Source of the DNA: Eremomyces bilateralis CBS 781.70
Lineage: Eukaryota > Ascomycota > Dothideomycetes > Eremomycetales > Eremomycetaceae
DNA: 64,000 bases
Assembly: GCF_010015585.1 (NCBI RefSeq)
Contig: NW_022985083.1
Span: 482,223-546,222 of the forward strand
Direction: 5' to 3'
The notes beneath the pieces were generated by a model that was given only the letters and a program-made list of their open reading frames with translations, searched no databases and was not told the origin of the DNA. Position numbers and translations under genes: made by a program. Numbering within the stretch: the stretch's first letter is position 1; each line of letters starts with the position of its first letter. Of this stretch, positions 44,174 through 55,384 are shown piece after piece.

Positions 44174-46732
44174 ATGAGCTTGCCCGGCAACCAGCCGCAG
44201 CATTTCGCCAGTCCGCAGTCGCATTCGGCCTCATCTGGCGCCCACCAGTCCCCTGACGAAGTAAACAACCTGAGACACGCGAATGGTCAGTGGGACGGCA
44301 ACGAGAGCAATGGGGAGGACGAGCAGGATGGCTCCAGGAAGCGGAAGAGATCGAATGGACCGGTGTTGGAGGGACCAACGCCGGTCTCATGCGAAATGTG
44401 CAAGCAGCGCAAAGTAAGATGCGATCGTGGACAGCCAGATTGCGGCTGGTGTGTGAGGAACGGTCACGTATGCGAATACAAGCCCCGCAAAAAGCCTGGA
44501 CTAAGAGCGGGTTATGGGCGGGAATTAGAATCAAGACTTGGTAAGTATACGATCGAGAAAGCGCCTGGGATGGGATGGCTAATGTTTGGATCAAGATCGA
44601 CTTGAGGAATTGGTCCGTATTCAGCAAACCACCATCACGCAGCTTGCATCGGCGCAAGGGACGGTTATCGAGACATCAACTGCTCCTCCTACAACCTCAG
44701 ACGTACAAACTGTCTTTAGAACTCCTGCGCCGTTACAAAAACCTCACATCCCTGGCCCGGAGACAGCACTGTTTTTGCAAAAACCATCCTCTTTCAACGC
44801 GGCCCCTACAATAGCTCACGACTATCGCACCAACCTCAATGGTGGACAGACATCGTTACACAGCGGATCAAGGACCAATAGTCTTCAGCAGAATATATCC
44901 GGGGAACCTCTCCATCCACAAGGTGCTCGAAATCACCCACGCTCCTCAAGAGACTCATATGGACAAGTTCCTGACCCGATTTTGGAGTCTTCATCTCTCA
45001 ATATCCGTAACAGCCCGCCTGCGTCGGACTCCATGGAGGGTGATCTACCGCCTCAGGATCTGGTATGGGCACTAACGACCCTTTTCTTCCACCATGTAAA
45101 TACATGGTGTCCAATCTTTGTACGGCGTCAGTTGAGCGATTCCCTATTCGGCTCCAAACCCTTGAATGACGATGATCGTATTATGCTTCATGCTATTGTA
45201 GCCACCAGCCTAAGATTCTCGACGGACCCACGGCTCACACCTGAGAGACGGACGAGGTATCATTCGATCTCGAAAGAGAAGGTGCTCCTCTACGGCCTTG
45301 AAAATAGCTCGGTGAGATCACTTCAAGCCCTGGTAATCCTCGCCCTGGATGTCGTTGGATCTTCCAATGGACCACCAGGCTGGAACCTCCTCGCTCTTAT
45401 CACGCGCTCAGTCGTCCAACTTGGACTTGCTGTGGAACCGAATTCTTCTACCGTGGTCCCCGCTTACCCCTCGATCTACACGCTTCGGGCCATGGTATTG
45501 CCGGGACCGATTGACTTTCATGAAGAAGAATGCAGGAGGCGGCTCTTCTGGATGATTTATCTGCTTGATAGATACGCCACGATCGCCACGGCGTTTGAGT
45601 TCGCGTTGGACGAAAAAGAAATTGACCGGAAACTGCCATGCCATGAACAATTCTTCGAGAACAATCAGCGTGTGGAGACTCGATGGTTCCGGTCCAAAGC
45701 AGACCCAGCAGAAGTTTCGGAGGACAGGCCAGACAACCTAGGAGTGTTTTCTTATTACGTTGAACTCATCGGGATCCTTTCACAGATTCATCAGTTCCTC
45801 AAGAAACCAGTTGACATCGGTGCGCAACCTGATGTCGATGCGTGGAGGAAGGAATACAAACAGCTGGACAGTGCCATCCAGCAATGGTATTATAGAGTTC
45901 CGGCCGAGATTCGCAATATTTCTTGTCTCTACCGTTCCGATCGCAACCCGCGGAATGCTCAGACCTGTCCATGGGTTATGCTGCATGCCGCTCACCAAAC
46001 GTGGGTCTGGCCAACCTTTCGTCCCGGGTTTTACTAACGTCTGCCAGCACCATCATCCGGCTTCATTCTTCAGCGGCATACCCGACAACCCGTTCTCCGA
46101 AATTCCAGCCTTCACGGTCTGCAGCGGACAATTGTGTCACTGCCGCCCAGCGGATCGTCGACCTGTGTACATATGTGCGGGACCACCAGCTTCTGGACAA
46201 GCTGGGTCCGCCCTTCGTATTCTCGGTCTGGGTCGCCGCTCGCCTCATCCTCGTAGACTGCACCACGCGCAAGCAGGGCATATCCACCGGAATCTGGACG
46301 CTGGTCGAAACCCTTCGAACCATGGGCAAGTACTGGCAAGTCGCCGAGCGATATGCCGACCTGCTCCAACGCGTCCTGGACGAGTATCAAGATTCTCTCC
46401 ACGCACCGCCTGGCCCAGATGGCGAGCGGACGACGCCGTCGGCCGTAAAGATTCTCGCCGACATGAGGAGGACGGCCTTCGATTCGGACTTCTTGATTTC
46501 TCGACAGCCTCGTGAACCAACTAGAAATGGTTCCATGGCTGGCGCCGGGACGTACAATGTGAGTGGGGGGGCACAGATGAGGGCCCTGGCGCCGAATGAG
46601 CTGGATTATCTGGAGATTTATGATTTCAATTGGCCACCGTTTCCCCCTCATGTGGATATGGGTCAAAACGAGTTCAATTCCGATCCCTTTCCGTTTCCGA
46701 ATGAAGATTGGATCTTCAACGCTCCATCATAG
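44174..46732 (+). CDS. Zn2Cys6 transcription factor, candidate L-rhamnose regulator
   Basis: Exons 44174-44540, 44596-46000 and 46048-46732 encode 818 residues. The DNA-binding cluster CEMCKQRKVRCDRGQPDC then GWCVRNGHVCEY (six Cys, spacing C2C6C5C2C6C) lies near residues 74-102, preceded by a basic SRKRKRS run. A short coiled dimerisation helix follows across the first splice junction (SRLDRLEELVRIQQTTI). The fungal middle homology region spans about 310-560 with LVWALTTLFFHHVNTWCPIF, SLQALVILALDVVG and RRRLFWMIYLLDRY, the usual XlnR-type helices. The acidic, aromatic C-terminus (YDFNWPPFPP, NEDWIFNAPS) may activate transcription. Divergence from LRA2 suggests it controls L-rhamnose use, like Aspergillus RhaR or Pichia TRC1; this is inference. 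Start at 44174 chosen over 43964, whose extension is featureless. Confidence 0.9.
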
Positions 46733-47876
46733 ATTTAAAGAGCGGCTCGTTTGAAATTTCGGCTAGAAGAGGTTATGGAAGATACCACTCAGCTTTCGGG
46801 TTTTTTAACGGCTTGATGATACCTAATGGATGCCTAGGGAGCATTTCTACAATGTATCCAATTGTTCGGTTCTTTGTCTTGGCTAAAATATAACCACACT
46901 TGTTGTGGGAAGGCACATAATTATAACTTTAATAAAGTCAATCTTTGTAAAGTGGAGCATGAATGGCTATAGTGGCTTAGAGGGGGATTAGATTATTCTA
47001 GGACCCCCTGAATGTTCACTGTCATTGACCACCTCTTTTTGCAGGATGGTACAGAATAGAAGTACGTGTAGACAGCATGTCTCTGGATCAACAAGAAGAA
47101 GAATGAAGATGTGAGTTGCATCAAATGCCCACTCTAAATGGGGAGAGGAGGCTTACTGCTGCCTACTTAGATAGGGAAGACTGGATCAGTGAGAGACGTG
47201 CCTTCCACACAGCAGCGAGCATCCACATGTTACTGCATGCAGATGGGAATACCTGCGATGTAGGCGGAAAACTCGGAGCAGAGACTTCTATCCGTTGTGG
47301 TGAAGTCATAGTGCCGTACCATGGAGATGCTTGGAAGACAAGGACGGGGTTTTTAAACCCACCGATTCCTGGATCCAAGGAAGGCATGCTGCAGTCATGA
47401 TATTGAATGTTGATAAGGCGTGAGCGAATCCAAAAACTTAGGGAAGCACGGGAAGATTGAATGAAGCGTGATTGCATTTATCGGTTCATCTATATGAGGA
47501 CGCTACTCACACCTCGCGTCAAATCATCCTGCATTGCTCCATCATCAGATAATCTCTCCCAGACCATCACATCGTCACTGGAATCGTAGTGATATCGTGA
47601 CGCCCACTCTCCCGAATGGCCCCAACAGTGCGTCCCGTGGGGGTCGTTGGGGGTCGAGGGATCCATTGCCAAAAAAAACCCGGTAAACACCATGCTAAAC
47701 CTCAAAGTCGTCCTGAACTGTTCGTCGAGCGCGTGATGCCAAATCATCAAGCGCGCTGCTATGCCCCGTGAAGGCGAAAGTGCCTCGTGCGAATGCCCCG
47801 AGCATATGCCTTGAAGCCATGCAGAAAAGCAAGAAAGCAAATAATCTCGTGGTGCGGTGGAGATCGTGTCTCCGGA
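46733..47876. other. Intergenic region, convergent
   Basis: These 1,144 bases follow two converging genes. A minus-strand frame of 116 codons (47490-47840) includes a stretch rich in Trp, Asp and His (HGTHCWGHSGEWASRYHYD) but has no known family or start context, so it is left uncalled. AT-rich 3' sequence occupies the left part. Confidence 0.4.
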
Positions 47877-49448
47877 TCAGTGCTTCCCGGACAAGCGGAT
47901 GCCTAATCGTAGAAGGCGAGTCCGGAACCACGCGAGGAACCCAAACCACGTCCTCTTGAACCCACCGCCACGCTTCCCCTGTCCCGTGAACTCAACGTAT
48001 TCCTCCTTCTCATTCATCGCACTGATGGGACGCCCCCTGATCGGCATGCTCACCGCAGTTTCGCTGTAGCTCGGGAAATTCGCATGCTCTAGCCCCTCTA
48101 CCTCCGTCTTCTTCTCCGCCTCCGACTCTACCCCCTTCTTCTTCTTATTCTTCTTCTGCTCCTTATCTTCGCGGCTCCACTCACGCTCGCGGGCCTTCCG
48201 GCTCTGTCGCTCCGCGCTGCGCTTCCGCTTTCGCTCCTCACTCTCCAGCCGGCGCTCGTGCGATCGCTGGTGCCGCTCGGTGCTTTCGCGGCGGCGATGC
48301 TCCTTTTTCGCCTCGCGTTCGCGGGCACGGCGTTCTTCGGCTTCGTATTTGCGCTCCTTGGCTTCCTCGCGCTCGGCGAAGGCGGCGCGGAGGCGCGCGA
48401 TGTCTTGGGCGCGCTCGGTGTTGGGGTCGACTGGGGAGGAGGAGGCGGTGTCGGCGGTGCGAGTGCGGGAGAAGGAGAACGGGTGGGTGAAGGAGTGGGC
48501 GATGCTGGAGGCTTTGTCAAAGCTGGTGCGAGTCGAAGAGGTCGCGGGGATGTTGCTGGTGGCGGCGGTGGAGGTGCTGAAAACGGCCATGCTGTTGTTG
48601 GTATTGGGTGTTCCGTTCGTCGTGGCAGTGTCGACGGATGCATGCGTATTGCCACGAGGCCGTGGGAACGCGTGATTGGGAACGGATCCGCTGCGAATCG
48701 AGGATTGAGAGGGGTTGGGGTGAGTGTGGGGAAGACGAGTGAGGGATGGTGTTGCGCTCGGAGTGTGGCTATGAGGAGTGGAGTGAAAGGTGCCGTTCAT
48801 CTCGCCATCGGCAAATGCGACGCGAACACTTCGAAGGGCTTCGTCGTCGCCCGTAACGGGAGTGATCTCGTCAGGGTCCGTGTCCGCAACGGAAATCGGG
48901 TTGGATCTCGCATAGGGTGGAGTGTATGCGCTGGGAGTTTGCTTCATCGGGTGGACAAACGGGGCGGAAGGCCGGTAAGGAGAAGATGAGGCGGAGAATT
49001 GCGAGTTGCTGCTCCTAGTGCGAGAGTGACGGGATCGAGACATCGGCGCGAAGTTGACATCTGAAGCCCTTGGAGTCGGTCCGAAATGATAGTCGGCGTT
49101 GATTCCTAAGCCGGCAAGCCGCTCTTGCTCCGATCGGGACATGTTGATCTTGCCGTGTGAATCATTGGTTGCTAGTTTGCGGATGTATGGCTTGATCTTC
49201 AATCCACGAGAGCCATGACCAGAGCGCTGGGAATCGAGAGAGGGTCGGGTCTCCCTCACCAGGTCACCATAGGTCGCTCGAAGCTCCTCCGTCCTTCGCG
49301 ATTCAGTGCTATGACGCAGCATCTCGTTGGCGTATGGTGGAGTAGGTGAAGTGAATGAGGAATCGGAGTTGCCACGCTTGTGGAGGCGACCGTGTGCAGA
49401 GGTTCCTCGTGAGGGGTAAGGTTGAGAGACGTTGTAGGAAGAAGACAT
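47877..49448 (-). CDS. Conserved fungal hypothetical protein, disordered with charged helix
   Basis: A single exon of 523 residues from MSSSYNVSQPYP. Most of the chain is disordered Ser/Thr/Pro. Near residues 75-125 there is a more ordered piece with GLKIKPYIRKLA, HGKINMSRSEQERLAGLGI and ADYHFGPTP, the part that looks conserved among ascomycete homologues. From about 345 to 440 comes a long Arg/Glu/Lys single-helix region (AEREEAKERKYEAEERRA type). The last 28 residues, with FKRTWFGFLAWFRTRLL, are aromatic and basic, resembling an amphipathic membrane-binding helix. No function is known to me; a peripheral membrane or cytoskeletal adaptor would fit, as inference. An upstream in-frame Met at 49517 would add a hydrophobic leader but is less likely. 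Confidence 0.78.
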   Translation of the reverse strand: MSSSYNVSQPYPSRGTSAHGRLHKRGNSDSSFTSPTPPYANEMLRHSTESRRTEELRATYGDLVRETRPSLDSQRSGHGSRGLKIKPYIRKLATNDSHGKINMSRSEQERLAGLGINADYHFGPTPRASDVNFAPMSRSRHSRTRSSNSQFSASSSPYRPSAPFVHPMKQTPSAYTPPYARSNPISVADTDPDEITPVTGDDEALRSVRVAFADGEMNGTFHSTPHSHTPSATPSLTRLPHTHPNPSQSSIRSGSVPNHAFPRPRGNTHASVDTATTNGTPNTNNSMAVFSTSTAATSNIPATSSTRTSFDKASSIAHSFTHPFSFSRTRTADTASSSPVDPNTERAQDIARLRAAFAEREEAKERKYEAEERRAREREAKKEHRRRESTERHQRSHERRLESEERKRKRSAERQSRKAREREWSREDKEQKKNKKKKGVESEAEKKTEVEGLEHANFPSYSETAVSMPIRGRPISAMNEKEEYVEFTGQGKRGGGFKRTWFGFLAWFRTRLLRLGIRLSGKH

Positions 49449-52103
49449 AATAGGAGCGGAAGAAAAGAAGAGCGACGAAGGAGGGAGTGAAAAGGTAACA
49501 AGAAGTGCAAAGTGCAAAGTGAATTCGGATGTTGTTGTTGTAAACTCGCCGTTTCACAAATGTGAGTGATTGAAATGAATCGCCCACGGGAGATTTGAAT
49601 TCAACTGCAATTGCCCGCAAAGTGAAAATCAATATTTCACTTCACCCCACAGCCTGGTTTCAAGTGAGAAAGATGTGAGGCCGACTAGAACTCCGGGTGT
49701 GAGGATGTGTCCTGCATTCTGGGGTCGCAGAACGGTATATCCAGTGTTTTCCCGCGTCGCGATACACAAGACTAGAGGATCGACGAGCGGAAGTGAGTTG
49801 GAGGTAGATTTCGCAGGGCTTCCACTGGGCAATCTCGAGGATGAATCCCCTCACCAGCGACGGATTCGCGGAGAATGAAACGCAACGGGGGACGAGGCAG
49901 AAATAAGAAGGAACTCGTAGGCTCAAACGTGGGCGGAGTGACGGTATGAGGGAGTCTCGTAATAGTCAGGATCGGAGTGGACAGGATCTGGCCGGATGGT
50001 TGCAGCTGATTAGCGGGCAGGGTTGCATGGGCAACTGAAATGCAATGATGATGTTGCACCAACTGTCAATCGATTTGGCCCAGCTGAAATGTAACGATGA
50101 TCAGGAGGGAAGCCCTGGGAGATGAAGGCGTGGATGGTTTTAACGGATGGATTTGATAAGAGGATTGCAACGCTCAAGTGCTCTAGAGGGGTGGAGTGAA
50201 ATGCGGAGGAGAGATAAAAGCCTGTCTGCCTGAGCCACAGCGATGATGGAAGTTGACGTCTTGTAGATTCAAGTGCCAGGGACCCAGGTAGCTAGTGAAG
50301 GTAAACTGGGCGAGAGAGTAGTGGACCGCCCAACCAAAGTGCATGTGAAACCCAGTGAAGGTAAAGCGAACGAAATGGCGGAGATTTGGGGAAAATGCGG
50401 AGGAGGGAGGTGGATCCTGGCGTCGTTCCAGATGCGAGCACACGATGTTATCAAATCATCAATTCCTTGATGATAATGTCGATGTTCAGCAATGATGTTC
50501 AGCAATTACCGTACTTTCACCTGGCACGGTAACGAAATGACCGGAGCCCTGGATTTGGAAATTGGAATGTGCGGCATAGCAGCAGCGGCAGCACTGCAAT
50601 ATGGTAATATGGCCAAATTCCCAAGACCCTTCCACGTAACCATCAGGCGCAGCCCACTTTGAAATGTCAACCTGAAGTCGATCGTCAAGATACTGTAATT
50701 AGCGGAGGTACCGGTCTGGGGACAGCCACAACCTAAATTATCCAGATCGTCCAGGAGAATAATGAATGGTTGCTTTTATCATCGCCTCTTTAATAATAAC
50801 ATGGCAGCAGATACCGGTATGGCACCATCTCATGATTCTCTAACATAGCTTACATTTAATGACTACTACCTCTGTTTACAGACATGGCCACACTCCTCAT
50901 GGTGTTTTTGCCTGCCAAGATTCGAGTCCTTGCCTTCTCTCATGATAAAGCCTCAGAGTGAAGCACAAGGACCACCCAGCTTTGTCACTGCCGGAACAAT
51001 CGCCGTCTGTCACTCCAAACCACCCGCAGCACTCATCCGCCTCGTACCGGTGAGGGCTTGGCCTCCGTCGGTCAAGAATACTCCACCATCACAAGTCACC
51101 TACTAACCACTGCCTTCCTCGTTCACTTCCAGCGCGATCGAAATCCACTGGTCGAGACTTGACAAGGTCAGAAATGCCGGAGTGCCGACTAACCCGGCTG
51201 AGCCAAGCCTACCACACTGTCCGGAACTGCGGAGTGTCAAGTCACAAGTGGATAATATCATAATATGGCACTGCACGGTGGACGGAATTGCGGGACCATG
51301 AGGCTGCGAATTATGATGGATCTTGACCTCCATCCTTAAATAGCAGCGCAACGTAATGTTTGCCACTCCACCCCTGTCATTGCGATTAGGTGCTGAGTCG
51401 ATATCTCCATGATTCGTATGAATGGTGTTCCCCTCACGAATCATTCATAAAAGACACCACTATGACTTCCACTGCACAATATTAAACCGTTGCCTGATAC
51501 TCTGGTCACTGATAGCCCCCCCAGGATCCAAGCGTGTGATACCCCTCCATTAGACCGGCGTGGATAGGCCCGTAGCCGAGTCTGGAACTATGCATAATGC
51601 AAGTGATGGACGCCACTGGAGACTTTTCGGCTGCTTACCGGAGTGCCGGGCGCCCATCTGGATCAGATTTCAGATCTGGATCGCTTGCACAAGATATGCT
51701 GATATCCAGGTTGCAGCGCCCGCTTTCTATTGGTGCAGATCGGAGCGAGGGATCGGTACTGGCCTGAAAGTCGATACTCTACGGCAAACGCAGAGGGATT
51801 GCTTTATACGGATGGTGATGTGTGTATCGTCAGCCGTACTCCATTAGCTCCAGGAAGCACCCAACATGTCCATCTAATCTTCATTCCCGCATTAAGTACT
51901 GCCGGGATACTGATATCTACCCCACAGCGAACGATCACATGGATGTCTCAGCAATCGTCATGCACTAATGCCATAGATAATGCCGTACCGGATCAAGAGA
52001 TGTCAATGTTGATACCAAGTTTCTTTAACTATGCACAGTCTCAACGACACTCCATAACCGTGGCCCGCCGATAACCCGCCTTAGTCCCACCATCCCCAAC
52101 AAC
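49449..52103. other. Longest gene-free stretch (2.65 kb)
   Basis: Between the hypothetical gene (minus) and the cupin gene (plus) no frame above 115 codons carries any family feature. A few short words recur (for example AGTGAAGGTAAA near 50295 and 50353; ATGCGGAGGAG near 50192 and 50395). I find no tRNA, transposon end or inverted repeat. It may hold long promoters, a decayed gene or noncoding RNA, none of which I can support. Confidence 0.4.
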
Positions 52104-52917
52104 ATGCCCACCGCACCAGAAACCTACTTCCTCCCCCCCACGCCCCACGTCCCCAACTCCCGTCTCCCCGCCCTAGTCTACCGCTCCGTCCTCACTGCAC
52201 CCCTCTCCGCCACCTCCACCATCGCCTCGGTTGAACCGAACCACTGGCTGAAAGGCGGGGTGTTCAAGGCTGTGCGAACACATCATTTTCATTCCGTAAC
52301 GCATGAATGTTATGCTGTGTTTAGGGGGGAGAGTAGTTTGCTCTTGGGGAGAGGACCGGGGGATGATGTGGAGATGGAGAGGGGCGAAAGGAGCGGGGAG
52401 GGGGCGGAGGGGTGGATGACGAGGCGGGTGGTGGTGAGTCTGAGGGAGGGGGATGTTATTGTTCTGCCAGTGGGTCTCGCTTTTGTTCCTTTGACCTTTG
52501 CTTGCATTATTCAGCGCTAAATCTATGGAATTGTTCATCCAATCCTTAAGGGGATTGAGATGGGATGGTGCTCAGAGCTAAGCACTGCCACATAGGCTGG
52601 CCTATCTCACTGCTCCCTTGACCCCGCCGACGGTTACGAGTACGTTGGTTTCTATCCCGAGGTTTGTGCGTCTCCTTTGCGTTGAATGGCCATTCCCACA
52701 CTGCCCGCCTCTCCGGTGAGTCCCTCATCGTTGACCCTAACAAAGTTCTCAGGGGAGCCTGAAATGGGACAACAATTGGTGCAAAGCCGACGTCACCGAA
52801 ACGGCGGAGAAGGCAAAAGTCGCGAAGTCGGTGGCGATACCGGAGTTTGACCCGATATACGGGCGGGAGGGGCCGCTGGTGGAGATTTGGAGAAAGGCGG
52901 ATGATTTGGCGGGTTAG
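52104..52917 (+). CDS. YjlB-like cupin-domain protein
   Basis: Exons 52104-52469, 52596-52661 and 52753-52917 encode 198 residues. The N-terminus ETYFLPPTPHVPNSRLPALV and the cupin strand pairs HHFHSVTHECYAVFRGESSL (metal-type His/Glu pattern H-x-H...H-E) and GDVIVLPAGLSHCS (second cupin histidine; the first intron falls in this motif) match the small single-domain cupins annotated as YjlB in bacteria and widespread in fungi. The tail GYEYVGFYPEGSLKWDNNW and FDPIYGREGPLVEIWRK is equally characteristic. The reaction is unknown. Between the cupin motifs is an Arg/Glu/Gly-rich insert (about residues 85-108) longer than usual. The two introns are called because they restore both conserved motifs exactly; the unspliced reading stops early. 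Confidence 0.88.
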
Positions 52918-53047
52918 GAGATTGTCAACTCATCAGACATACCGACATAATAGAAGGAGGGTCGGTAAATGGGGCCGGGACGTGTGGCACGTCTACCACG
53001 AAGAGGGGTATATTCACATATATCATACATATCTACTGTCCTTCGGA

Positions 53048-54921
53048 TCACTCCAGAGCCGATTGATGACCGGACTCGGCGCTATCATCCTTGCTATCAT
53101 CTTTCCGTTGCGTTTCAAAAACCGCATCCGGATGCCCCTTTCCCATCGTGACCACGTTCCTTAGCGACCCAAACGGCAACACGTCCGCGATCCGCTTCTG
53201 CCCCGAGAACAGCATCACGAGCCGATCGATTCCGCAGCCCCAACCGCCCGTCGGTGGGAGACCCCACTCGAGCGCTTCAAGGTAGTTCTCATCCACCTGA
53301 AACTCCTCACCGTCCGCCTGCGGCTCCACATCTTCGAACCCGTCCCAGTGCACATCGCTGCCCACCACCGTCCGAAGTAGCTGCTGCTCGACGAGCTTCT
53401 TGCGCTGGTCGAACGGGCTGTTCTCTTCCTCGTAGCAGTTCATCAATTCCACACCGTTGATGTACAACTCGGCCCGCGCAGCGACGTATTGCTCGGTTTT
53501 ACTGCAGCGGAAGGACTTGGCGAGGGGAGACATCACGACGGGGTGGTTAACGATCCAGGTGATGTTGTCGCAGAGAGGCTCGATGAGATGGCTGCCGAGG
53601 GAGTCGAGGAGACGGGGAAGCGTGGCATTGGTGGGGAGCGGCAGCTTTAAGAAGAGGTGGAGGGTCGTGAGGGCGGTGACAGTTGAACGGAGCTCGGCGC
53701 GGGTCTTGACTGCAATCATAGGAAATTTGAAGTTAGGGTTATCAAGGCGCTCGCCGATGACAGACTCGAGAGTAGGGATGAATTCTAGGGTTTTCCACTG
53801 TCCGTCGAAGTTGATATTCTCCGGAATATGCGGGGGCTCCTTGAGTATGCCTTCTGAATGCGCCTTTCTCAGTGCTTTCACTATGCGGACCAGGATATTC
53901 CGTGTTCGTGAAATGAGTACTTTCTTATTGGCATGCGGTTCGTAGAATTCGCACATGGTGAATTCTGGGTTGTGTGTAGCGTCAACTCCTTCATTCCGGA
54001 AGGCTGGTCCAATTTCGTAAACCGGTCCAATGTCGCCAACAATCATGCGCTTCAAAAAAAGCTCAGGGGCAATTCGGAGTCTTAAATCGACATTTGTCAT
54101 CTCCGTAGCAATTGTTCGAAACGACCGAGCGGCAGCCCCTGATGCGCCGAAGCCGAGGATTGGAGTGTTGACTTCGGTGAAGCGGAAGCCGTCGAAGTAC
54201 GACCGCATGGTCTGCTGAATGATATGGCGTATTCTGATGGCGTTCGTGAGTTGTGGATCCGTCATCATAGCCACATGCCTGCGTCTGGCAAGAGCCTCCT
54301 TCTTTGCGATCCCCTTCGGGATGAGGTGCAACGAGGGCGCAATGATCTCGGGTAGTTGGTTCGCTCGTAATCCAATTGTCCCGGGCATTCGCTCAACTTC
54401 GTGTAAAGTGCCACGGACCCGAATATGATCACCGACGCGGAGGAGTTTATGTAGGTTTCGGAAATCATCCTTCAAAAGGAATTCCGGCATCGAGGAGTAG
54501 CTCGCAGTCACCTGCGTATGTGTCTTTCCATCGGTGATGTGGATGAAATGGAGGTTCGAGCCGAGATGCGCAAGCTTTTCGATCCTGCCTAACAAACATC
54601 AGCGGGGAATGGAAGCAGCTATCTCGACTATAGCGAACCGTGAACATAGACAGAATGAACCGGTGACGGCTCATCGGATTGTTGGCGTTGCTGAAGGTTG
54701 ATAGAGGCATTGTAACGGTCCGGGAGGGTGGACAATTCTGTAGGATTGCTTAATATGCGAGGGTAAAGCCGTCGCAGGGGAGCATATTCCTTCAAATCTT
54801 CCACTCGCTTTTCATATTCCGCGGTCGTGGGACTGGACCTTTGTGTAGGAGGTTGTGGTTGAGGAGCGGTAGCATATTTTCGAATGGAGTTCGCAGCGCG
54901 TCGGACTACATATCTGCGCAT
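53048..54921 (-). CDS. MSK1: Lysyl-tRNA synthetase, mitochondrial
   Basis: Class II aminoacyl-tRNA synthetase charging mitochondrial tRNA-Lys. Exons 54921-54639 and 54588-53048 encode 607 residues. MRRYVVRRAANSIRKYATA is an Arg-rich presequence for mitochondrial import. The anticodon-binding OB fold follows (GRIEKLAHLGSNLHFIHITD to VRGTLHEV), then class II motif 1 region IIQQTMRSYFDGFRFTEVNT, motif 2 PVYEIGPAFRNEGVDATHNP with EFTMCEFYEPHAN, and motif 3 GGWGCGIDRLVMLFSG followed by IADVLPFGSLRNV. The active-site lysine-binding stretch NGVELMNCYEEENSPFDQR is present. A cytosolic enzyme would lack the presequence, so the mitochondrial assignment is good. A short acidic tail (KDDSKDDSAESG) ends the protein. 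Confidence 0.95.
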
Positions 54922-55384
54922 ACTACAACGTCGTCAGCACTGTTGTCGTCTTCAGCAACATGGAACATGAGTGGAATCGATAAGGGGCCAGAAATAAAAC
55001 AGAAATGTAGTCATGCGATGAACATCGTCATACGCAGCGGTTCTGAATGTACGCAGTTTCACTAATTGCTGAGCGCAAATTGAGATTCGACTTACTTGGC
55101 TTAAGAGGAACTCAGTATGAGCCCCCAGGCATTCCGATCAGCCAAAATTGACGACAATATGCTTCGACAACAAACCGGGAGTGAGTCAAGCTGTGGTCAC
55201 ATTCAATGTTAAAAAGGTTCAATTGGAGATCCTGATATTCATGACTACATTCCTGGTGGATGCGATCGAAGACCCCTGTCCCACCCCTGCTTGCTCCAAG
55301 AGCCTCAATATCGTAAACCTTAAAGAGTAACATTCAAGTTCTGACCAGCTTCTCCTCTTGACGATTTCACTTAATGAATTCGTC
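54922..55384. other. Intergenic region MSK1 promoter
   Basis: These 463 bases lie between the MSK1 start and the amylase stop, both minus. No gene or repeat was seen. Confidence 0.5.

Noticed and set aside
45760-46515. A 251-codon plus-strand frame spanning the second intron of the Zn2Cys6 gene
   Set aside because: It runs across a well-supported intron in a different frame and has no domain; the spliced regulator explains the region.
47490-47840. A 116-codon minus-strand frame with a Trp/His/Asp-rich part
   Set aside because: No recognisable family and no splice or start context; kept only as a note in the gap description.
48258-48989. A 243-codon glycine/valine-rich plus-strand frame
   Set aside because: It is the antisense shadow of the Ser/Arg/Glu-rich hypothetical protein and has no features of its own.
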